Positions 1 through 5,576 of a DNA stretch of 11,567 nt are shown in pieces; position 1 is the first letter of the stretch; the number at the start of each line of letters is the position of its first letter. Under the pieces are notes generated by a model. It did no database searches and was not told the origin of the DNA. It worked only from the letters and a program-made list of their open reading frames with translations. The DNA lies in the NCBI GenBank assembly GCA_964434345.1, contig CAYSUY010000136.1, positions 1 through 11,567 on the forward strand. Reading direction: 5' to 3'. Made by a program: the position numbers and the translations under genes. This stretch comes from CAIOSQ01 sp964434345. Its GTDB lineage: Bacteria; Pseudomonadota; Alphaproteobacteria; CACIAM-22H2.

Positions 1-84
1 CCCAGCTTTGATTTGTCGGTGGAGAGTGGGTGACGCTGCGGATGCCGGCGGGCAACCGACAAATCAAAGCTGGGGAAGTTTTTT
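1..84. repeat. Long perfect palindrome E1, terminator-like, at the 3' end of operon B
   Basis: Bases 1-20 (CCCAGCTTTGATTTGTCGGT) are exactly complementary to 55-74, giving a perfect 20-bp stem with a 34-base loop (21-54). The right arm runs on through GGAAG into six T residues (79-84), so on the plus strand it reads as a hairpin followed by a U-tract. On the minus strand the same tract is an A-run that begins at the deaminase stop codon. The left arm starts at base 1 of the window, so the stem may extend further left. Its core matches the palindrome at 5469-5564. A role as a bidirectional transcription terminator or mRNA 3'-end stabiliser for operon B is inferred from position and structure. 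Whether a T-run follows the hairpin on the minus strand cannot be seen. Confidence 0.85.
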
Positions 85-1151
85 CAGCGAGAGGCTATCG
101 CGTCGACCGATTCCGCGAGGGCCTGGATCCAGCGCGTCTTCGTAGCTGGTTCGGCGAAGCTCGCCTCGAAACCGTTGGCGGCGAGGCGCCAGGCCTCGCG
201 CGGGCCGAGCGCGGGATGGGCGGCGAAAAGGGCGCGGTAATTGTCGAGCAGGTAGCCGCCGAAATACGCGGGGTCGTCCGAGTTGACGGTCACGCAGAGC
301 CCCGCGCGCAGCAGTTCCGGCAGCACATGGTCCTCCATCCGCGCGAACACCCGCAGCTTGATGTTGGAGAGCGGACACACGGTGAGCGGCACGCGGCTTT
401 GCGCCAGCATGCGCATCAGCTCCGGATCCTCGGCGCAGCGCACGCCGTGGTCGATGCGCTGGACGCGTAGCTCGTCGAGGGCTGTGCGGATATAGGCGGG
501 CGGGCCCTCCTCGCCGGCATGCGCTACCGGCCTGAGGCCGAGCGCGCGGCACCGTGCGAAGACCCGGGCGAATTTCTCCGGCGGATGGCCGCGCTCGCTG
601 GAATCGAGCCCGACGCCGACGAAACGATCGCGCCAGGGCAGGGCGGCCTCGAGGGTCGCGATCGCGTCCGCCTCGTCGAGATGCCGCAGGAAGCAGAGGA
701 TGAGCGCGCTGCTCAGCCCGAGCGTGGCCTTGGCCTCGGCCTGCGCGCGGGCGAGGCCCTCGATCACCGCGCCCATCGGCACGCCGCGCGCCGTATGGGT
801 CTGCGGATCGAAGAACAGCTCGGCATGGACGACGCCGTCGGCCGCGGCACGCCGGAAATAGGCCATCGCCATGTCGAAGAAATCCGCTTCGCGCAGCAGA
901 ACCGAGGCGCCGGCATAGTAGATGTCGAGGAAGCTCTGCAGGTCCGTGAAGGCATAGGCCGCGCGCAGCGCCTGTTCCGAGGCATAGGGAAGGGCCACGC
1001 CGTTGCGCCGCGCGAGCGCGAAGATGAGCTCGGGCTCCAGCGAGCCCTCGATATGGATATGCAGCTCCGCCTTGGGCATGCGCGCCAGGAGGGCAGGCAG
1101 GTGCGCGCGCGTCAGCCTGTCGAGCGCGGGGGGCGGCAGGATTTCGTCCAT
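84..1151 (-). CDS. add: Adenine/adenosine deaminase family protein (COG1816)
   Basis: 355 residues, a typical length for this cytosolic zinc deaminase family, which converts adenine to hypoxanthine or adenosine to inosine with release of ammonia. Expected catalytic positions are all present: metal ligands H31 and H33 (HIHIEGS), H211 with catalytic E214 (HAGEEGP), catalytic H235 (IDHG) and D292/D293 (NSDDP). HAGEEGP, DSSERGHPP (183-191) and PLSNIKL (260-266) resemble the fungal Aah1 and bacterial adenine deaminase branch more than E. coli Add, so adenine, or another base, is a better guess than adenosine. ATG at 1151 is preceded by AAGGAG (1159-1164) with 7-base spacing. It is the last gene of operon B, 24 bp behind the COG0212 gene. 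Its TGA stop (84-86) overlaps the A-run of palindrome E1. The family is secure; the substrate is inferred. Confidence 0.9.
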   Translation of the reverse strand: MDEILPPPALDRLTRAHLPALLARMPKAELHIHIEGSLEPELIFALARRNGVALPYASEQALRAAYAFTDLQSFLDIYYAGASVLLREADFFDMAMAYFRRAAADGVVHAELFFDPQTHTARGVPMGAVIEGLARAQAEAKATLGLSSALILCFLRHLDEADAIATLEAALPWRDRFVGVGLDSSERGHPPEKFARVFARCRALGLRPVAHAGEEGPPAYIRTALDELRVQRIDHGVRCAEDPELMRMLAQSRVPLTVCPLSNIKLRVFARMEDHVLPELLRAGLCVTVNSDDPAYFGGYLLDNYRALFAAHPALGPREAWRLAANGFEASFAEPATKTRWIQALAESVDAIASR

Positions 1152-1175
1152 GGGGCGGCTCCTTCCCGGAATCGG

Positions 1176-1955
1176 TCAGCGCGGCGGCAGCGCGCCCGCC
1201 TCTTCCATCGCGCGCAGTTCCTGAAGGGGCGGGATCGTGTCGTACATGACGGGGTCCAGCAGGTCCCAGACGATGCCGCAGTCCGGCTTGTGCGGATTCG
1301 CGACCTCGATCATGCGCGTGGGCGTGACGATCAGGTCGGCGACGGTGTCGAAGATCTCGGGATGCAGCGTCTCGCGCAGCACCTGGCAATCATGCACCAG
1401 CGCGATCGCCGGGGTGGTCGCGTCGATCACGCCGATGCGATGGAGCATGCCCCATTCGGCGTCGAAGAAGCCGTGCCCCTTGCCGAAGCGTACGCCCGCC
1501 TCGTTGATCGCGCCGGTTCCGGTGATCATGCAGTCGATCCGCGGCAGCTGCGCGCGGATCTCCGCGAGCGTCACCGGTCGTGCATGGCGCTCCATGCCGT
1601 CCAGCGTCGCGGCGTAGAGCTGGCGGTCTTCCGGGATCTCCGCGGGATCGAGGAGCCAGAAGCCGCGGCGGATCGAATAGGTCGTGATCAGCACGCGGCG
1701 GCCCTGCCGCAACGCCTGCCAGCGCAGCCATTCCAGGCAGTTGTCCGGGGTGATGAACGCGACCTCGCTGCGCGTCCAGGCCGGATGCGCCATCAGCCGT
1801 CGCGCGGCGTCCTCGCTGCCCTCGAAATCGGCGATGAACTCGGCGAAATCGAAATGGAAGCGGCTGTCGGGGCGCGCGACGCGGCGCAGCTCCTGGAACA
1901 CGCGCGCGCGCACATCGCCCTTGTGGTCGGTCGTGCTGGACGGGGTGGCGTTCAT
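1176..1955 (-). CDS. COG0212 protein, 5-formyltetrahydrofolate cyclo-ligase family
   Basis: 259 residues, longer than the usual ~180-200 of true 5-formyltetrahydrofolate cyclo-ligase, which makes 5,10-methenyltetrahydrofolate with ATP. The family glycine-rich signature appears as GVRFGKGHGFFD (154-165). The canonical form is closer to G-x-R-x-G-x-G-G-G-Y-Y-D-R, so here the tyrosines are phenylalanines and the following Arg is replaced by AEW. A VHDCQV stretch (187-192) and TPTRMIEV (211-218) are typical of the longer paralogous group. A basic N-terminal helix (KGDVRARVFQELRR, 12-25) corresponds to the family start. ATG at 1955 has GAGGAG (1963-1968) seven bases upstream. It lies 32 bp after the permease gene and 24 bp before the deaminase. 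Paralogues of this type have been connected to thiamin metabolism rather than folate. Cyclo-ligase activity should not be assumed. Confidence 0.85.
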   Translation of the reverse strand: MNATPSSTTDHKGDVRARVFQELRRVARPDSRFHFDFAEFIADFEGSEDAARRLMAHPAWTRSEVAFITPDNCLEWLRWQALRQGRRVLITTYSIRRGFWLLDPAEIPEDRQLYAATLDGMERHARPVTLAEIRAQLPRIDCMITGTGAINEAGVRFGKGHGFFDAEWGMLHRIGVIDATTPAIALVHDCQVLRETLHPEIFDTVADLIVTPTRMIEVANPHKPDCGIVWDLLDPVMYDTIPPLQELRAMEEAGALPPR

Positions 1956-1987
1956 CGGTGGTCTCCTCGTGCGTCGCGGGCGGAATA

Positions 1988-3568
1988 TCAGGAAGCGAAG
2001 GCGAAGCGCCGCAGCACCCGGCGCTCGAGCGAAGCGGCGGCCGCATGCAGCGCCACCGCGACGCTCACCGAGACGACCGCGACGCTCCAGATCGTGCCGT
2101 AATCCATGCGCCCGCGCGCCTCGTTCAGCAGATTGCCGAGCCCGGTGCCGGTGGCGAGCCACTCGGCGATCATCACGCCCAGCAGCGCGCGCGGCGCGGC
2201 GAGGCGCAGCGCGGCGCAGAGATAGGGGGCGGCCCAGGGCACGGCCACGCGCCGCAGCCAGATGCCGCGCCCGCCACCCCAGGCGGCGATCAGGTCGCGC
2301 AGCCCGGGCGGGACGAGCGCGAGCCCCTGGGCGATGGTCACGAAGGCCGGAAAGAAGGTGACCGAGACCGTGATCGCAAGGATGCCGCCCGTGTCGCGGC
2401 CGAAGATCAGCACCACCAGCGGCGTGAGCGCCACCAGCGGCATCGATTGCGTGACCAGCGACAGCGGCAGCAGGGTCGCCCCCAGCGGCGGCCAGAGCAG
2501 CGAGACGATGGCGAGGACGAAGGCGACCGCAAGGCCGAGCGCGACTCCGGCCAGCGCAAAGGGCAGCGTCTGGGCCAGCGCCGCGGCGATGTCGCCGCGA
2601 TTGCGCGCCGCGCCCTCGTCCCAGATCAGATGGGCCAGCACCCCCACCGGATCGCGAAAGACGATCTCCGAGACATCGGTCAGGCGCAGCGCCCAGGTGC
2701 CCGCCTCCCAGAGGGCGAAGGGCAGGAGGAAGGCCAGCAGGAGCATCAGGTATGCCGTCCAGCCGCTTGGCTCGCCTGCGCCCTGGGCGGCGGCGGTGCC
2801 GACCGGCGTCGAGGCGGGCACGGTGTCGCCCGCGAAGCGCGCGGCGACAAGGCCGACGGCCAGATAGGCCATCGCGCTGAGCGCCGTGGCCGCAAGACCG
2901 ATGCCCCAGAGCCGGGCCGGGTCGGCGCGGCCGAGCGATCCGATCAGATAGGTGCCGAGACCGGCGCTCGACCCGCTGCCGAATTCCGCCAGCAAAGACC
3001 CCAGAACGGCGGCGGGGGCCGCGACGCGCAGCCCGGAGAGCAGCGTCGGCAGGCCGCCGCGCAACCGCACCCAGCGCAGCGCGGCCACCGCGCCGCCACC
3101 ATGGACCTGGACGAGGTCGAGGAGCCGTGGATCGGCCTGGCGCAGGCCGAGCACGACGGCCACCATCGCCGGGTAGTAGACCGAGAGCGCCGACAGGACG
3201 ACGCGCGGCGCGTCCCCGGGCAGGGCGATGATGAGGATCGGAACGATGGCGATGGCCGGCATCGCGAAGATCGTCACGTCGACGCCGGACATCGCGCGCT
3301 GCAGGTACGGCCAGCGCGTATAGGCGACCCCCATCACGAAGGCGATCAGGCTCCCCGCGAGGAAGCCTGCCGCGGCGGTGCGCAGCGTGCCCAGGATATG
3401 GGCAGGGTAATCGGCGCGATCCAGCCAGGCGCGTGCGGCGATCTGGCTCGGTGCCGGCAGCGCGCCGCCGGCCACCCAGCCGCCCTGTCCCGCGGCTTCC
3501 CAGGCCAGCACCAGCAGGAACAGCCCGATGATCGTGCCGCGGCGCTCGCGCCGGGTCGTTGCCGTCAC
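1988..3568 (-). CDS. ABC importer permease, two fused transmembrane domains
   Basis: 526 residues with two BPD_transp_1-type membrane domains in one chain, joined by a hydrophilic linker near residues 246-269. Each half carries a cytoplasmic coupling (EAA-like) loop that would contact the ATPase: around GGGAVAALRWVRLRGGLP (157-174) and around GGGRGIWLRRVAVPW (431-445). Several hydrophobic segments are obvious, for example 11-23, 66-81, 121-141, 271-288, 335-358 and 494-513. Most NMT1/SsuC/ThiX-type systems encode one domain per polypeptide and dimerise; here one protein would supply the whole channel. The start is GTG at 3568, overlapping the ATPase TGA as GTGA, which implies translational coupling; no strong ribosome site is seen. 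The long open frame continuing upstream to 4627 only shadows the ATPase gene. Substrate follows from the binding protein and is unknown. Confidence 0.9.
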   Translation of the reverse strand: MTATTRRERRGTIIGLFLLVLAWEAAGQGGWVAGGALPAPSQIAARAWLDRADYPAHILGTLRTAAAGFLAGSLIAFVMGVAYTRWPYLQRAMSGVDVTIFAMPAIAIVPILIIALPGDAPRVVLSALSVYYPAMVAVVLGLRQADPRLLDLVQVHGGGAVAALRWVRLRGGLPTLLSGLRVAAPAAVLGSLLAEFGSGSSAGLGTYLIGSLGRADPARLWGIGLAATALSAMAYLAVGLVAARFAGDTVPASTPVGTAAAQGAGEPSGWTAYLMLLLAFLLPFALWEAGTWALRLTDVSEIVFRDPVGVLAHLIWDEGAARNRGDIAAALAQTLPFALAGVALGLAVAFVLAIVSLLWPPLGATLLPLSLVTQSMPLVALTPLVVLIFGRDTGGILAITVSVTFFPAFVTIAQGLALVPPGLRDLIAAWGGGRGIWLRRVAVPWAAPYLCAALRLAAPRALLGVMIAEWLATGTGLGNLLNEARGRMDYGTIWSVAVVSVSVAVALHAAAASLERRVLRRFAFAS

Positions 3569-4353
3569 GCCGCGCCCCCGGAGACCCGTCCATAGAGCGC
3601 CGCGGCGACCTCGTCCTCGAGCGCCCGGAACGCCGGATCGGCGAACAGCGTCAGCGGCCGCGGCCGCGCAAAGGGCACGTCGACGATGGCCGCTATGCGC
3701 CCGGGCTGGCCATGCATCACGACGACGCGGTCGGACAGGAACAGCGCCTCGTCGATGCCATGCGTGACCAGCAATGTCGTGGTGGCGCGGCGCATCCAGA
3801 TGCGCTGCAGCTCGGCGTTCATCGTCCGGCGCAGGATCTGGTCGAGCGCGCCGAAGGGTTCGTCGAGCAGCAGCACGTCGGGTTCGGTGACCAGGGCGCG
3901 CGCGATCGCCACGCGCTGGCGCATCCCGCCCGACAACTGGGCGGGCAGGGCCTCCTCGAAGCCGGAGAGCCCGACCAGCGCCACGAGATCGGCGATGCGT
4001 GCGAGGCTCTCGCGATCGCGGCTGCCGGTGACGTCCAGCGGCAGCCGCACATTGCCGGTCACCGTGCGCCAGGGCAGCAGGGCCGCGTCCTGGAACGCGA
4101 TGCCGAGCCGGCCCTCGCGCTGCAGCACCCGGGGCGCGGCGCCGCCGACCATCACCGTGCCGCCATCCGGCGCGTCGAGCCCCGCGATCAGCCGCAGCAG
4201 GGTCGACTTGCCGCAGCCGGACGGGCCGATCAGGGCCGTGAACGAACCGGCCGGCAGGTCGAGGCTGACGCGGTCGAGCGCCAGCAGCGGCGCCTGCCCG
4301 GCGCGCGCGAACCGCCGTTCGACCGCATCGATGCGGATGTCGCGCGCGCCCAC
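3565..4353 (-). CDS. ABC importer ATP-binding protein (SsuB/TauB/ThiZ type)
   Basis: 262-residue nucleotide-binding subunit that would sit on the cytoplasmic face and power the fused permease next to it. Motifs in order: Walker A GPSGCGKST (43-51), Q-loop Gln88 (FQDAALLPW), signature LSGGMRQR (140-147), Walker B VLLLDEP (160-166), D-loop ALD (169-171) and switch His198 (VTHGIDEA). The LLPW motif and overall length place it with nitrate/sulfonate/taurine/thiamin-precursor importers. The start is GTG at 4353, 24 bp after the binding-protein stop. No convincing Shine-Dalgarno sequence precedes it and no in-frame ATG lies near the N-terminus, so the exact start is less certain than the gene. It overlaps the permease by 4 bp. 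Confidence 0.93.
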   Translation of the reverse strand: MGARDIRIDAVERRFARAGQAPLLALDRVSLDLPAGSFTALIGPSGCGKSTLLRLIAGLDAPDGGTVMVGGAAPRVLQREGRLGIAFQDAALLPWRTVTGNVRLPLDVTGSRDRESLARIADLVALVGLSGFEEALPAQLSGGMRQRVAIARALVTEPDVLLLDEPFGALDQILRRTMNAELQRIWMRRATTTLLVTHGIDEALFLSDRVVVMHGQPGRIAAIVDVPFARPRPLTLFADPAFRALEDEVAAALYGRVSGGAA

Positions 4354-4377
4354 GGACGATGGCGAGGGTGCGGGAGA

Positions 4378-5346
4378 TCAGATCTCGGCGAGCAGCGAGG
4401 TGTCGAAATGCTCCTGCGCGGCCTTGATCCCGACCTCGTTGAGGGCGTCGATGCAGCCCTGGATCGCCTCGGGCGTCAGGGCGAACACGCCCTTGGGATG
4501 CTGCATCAGCGCCGCCTGGGCACGGTTGAAATAGATCTCGTTGTCGAGGCTGCGGCCCGTGCCCTTGAACCACGTCTCCATGTATTTCGGCGGATAGGCG
4601 GCCGGATCCTTGAAGTTCTCGTCCCAACCCTTGCGGCTGGCGCGCAGGAAGCCGACCAGATCGGCGCGGCGGCGCGCCAGCGTGTCGCGCGTGACGACCA
4701 CGACGTCGTTGAAGAGCGGCAGCTTGAAATCGGCAAGCAGGAAGCTGACCGCGTCCTGGCCCTTCGACTTGATCGTGTAGGGCACGTTGGTGGTGAAATC
4801 GAGCGAGGCGTCGATCTCGCCCTTCAACAGCGGCGTCGGATCATAGGCGTAGGGCACGATGCGCACGCGGCTCTTGTCGATGCCGTTGAGCTTCAGCATC
4901 GCCTCGACCGTCAGGCGGTTGACCGGCGGCACGGCGATCGTCTTGCCGATCATGTCCGCCGGCGTGCGGATCGGCTTGCTGGCGAGGCTGACGATGCCGA
5001 TCGGGTTCTTCTGGTACTGGGCGCCGATGATGACCAGCGGGGCACGCTGGGTCGTGATGGCGTTGATCACCGTCTCGACCGTGGAGAGCGCGACATCCGC
5101 CTTCCGCGAGAGGACCGATGCCTCGGGGATCACGTCCGGGCCGCCGGGCAGGTATTTGAGATCCAGACCCTCGGCCTGGTACCAGCCCTTCTCCATGGCA
5201 ACGTAGTAGCCCATGAATTCGGCATCGTTGATCCACGCGGCCTGCAGCGTCAGCGCGCGCAGCCCCTGCGCCCGGGCGGAGGGGGAAGCGGCCGCGAGGC
5301 CGGCAGCGGCGCCGGCGAGCAGGATGTGGCGACGGGAGAGAGTCAT
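4378..5346 (-). CDS. NMT1/THI5-type ABC substrate-binding protein, Tat-like signal
   Basis: 322 residues. The N-terminus (SRRHILLAGAAAGLAAA, residues 4-20) has a twin-arginine motif and hydrophobic core, with likely cleavage after ARA (residue 26), so the mature protein should be periplasmic. The fold signature is the N-terminal AAWINDAEFMGYYVAMEKGWY stretch (36-56) followed by EGLDL and a Gly-Gly-Pro loop (68-70), as in the NMT1/THI5 family that includes ThiY (formylaminopyrimidine), SsuA and TauA. W38 and Y47/Y48 are plausible stacking residues for an aromatic ring. The start at 5346 was chosen over an upstream one at 5406 because it opens the signal peptide and has AGAGG (5353-5357) six bases ahead. 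First gene of operon B. Family assignment is strong; a pyrimidine-like ligand is an inference from the neighbouring COG0212 and deaminase genes. Confidence 0.92.
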   Translation of the reverse strand: MTLSRRHILLAGAAAGLAAASPSARAQGLRALTLQAAWINDAEFMGYYVAMEKGWYQAEGLDLKYLPGGPDVIPEASVLSRKADVALSTVETVINAITTQRAPLVIIGAQYQKNPIGIVSLASKPIRTPADMIGKTIAVPPVNRLTVEAMLKLNGIDKSRVRIVPYAYDPTPLLKGEIDASLDFTTNVPYTIKSKGQDAVSFLLADFKLPLFNDVVVVTRDTLARRRADLVGFLRASRKGWDENFKDPAAYPPKYMETWFKGTGRSLDNEIYFNRAQAALMQHPKGVFALTPEAIQGCIDALNEVGIKAAQEHFDTSLLAEI

Positions 5347-5427
5347 GGCAGGCCTCTGAACGGAGATTGGACAGGACAAAGACGCCGGGTGGCATCTGCG
5401 AAGCAAGTCAGCAATAAGCGTGCCGCG

Positions 5428-5456
5428 ACCCTAGTCGCCTGCGGCCCATCGGCCAA
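5428..5456 (-). promoter_or_regulatory. Candidate sigma-70-type promoter for operon B
   Basis: On the minus strand TTGGCC (5451-5456) and TAGGGT (5428-5433) are separated by exactly 17 bases, matching the layout of a housekeeping promoter with partial matches to each consensus hexamer. It would give a leader of about 75 bases before the ATG at 5346. The segment 5422-5445, spanning the -10 box, is an imperfect inverted repeat (GCCG and CGAC with complements on the other side, interrupted by four bases) and could be an operator, though it may be chance. No TPP riboswitch motif is visible in the leader. The rest of 5347-5468 shows nothing else recognisable. Confidence 0.35.
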
Positions 5457-5468
5457 GATCATCGCAAC

Positions 5469-5564
5469 AAAAACCTCCCCAGCTTCAATTTGCCCCGACA
5501 ACGGGGACCGCCAGACACCCATGCGAGGCGCCCAGGGGCAAATTGAAGCTGGGGAGGTTTTTTT
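5469..5564. terminator. Long perfect palindrome E2, bidirectional terminator-like, between the two operons
   Basis: Bases 5469-5496 are exactly complementary to 5535-5562, giving a perfect 28-bp stem with a 38-base loop (5497-5534). The outer stem is an A5/T5 tract followed by ACCTCCCC and its complement, so on either strand a GC-rich stem is followed by a U-tract (seven T at 5558-5564 on plus, five on minus at 5473-5469). This fits a bidirectional intrinsic terminator. It begins 12 bp beyond the amidohydrolase stop codon in the direction of transcription and ends just before the candidate promoter of operon B, so it should end operon A and insulate operon B. The stem core AGCTT..ATTTG and the trailing GGGGAGGTTTTT match palindrome E1 at the window start, marking both as members of one repeat family. 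Confidence 0.85.
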
Positions 5565-5576
5565 GGGGGGGAGGGC

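Noticed and set aside
1..84. Insertion-sequence end or CRISPR repeat for the palindromes
   Set aside because: There is no transposase gene, no direct target duplication that I can see, and no regular repeat-spacer array; only two copies about 5.4 kb apart at operon ends.
1958..3595. Long plus-strand open frames, also 519-2102, 3559-5598, 5826-7115, 7067-8962 and 9672-10847
   Set aside because: They lie antisense to well-supported genes, are low-complexity Arg/Gln/Asp/Gly-rich translations typical of high-GC shadow frames, and show no recognisable domain.
5347..5468. TPP riboswitch ahead of the NMT1/THI5-type operon
   Set aside because: I looked because of the possible thiamin link, but no CUGAGA or ACCUGAUC-like conserved segments are present on the minus strand.
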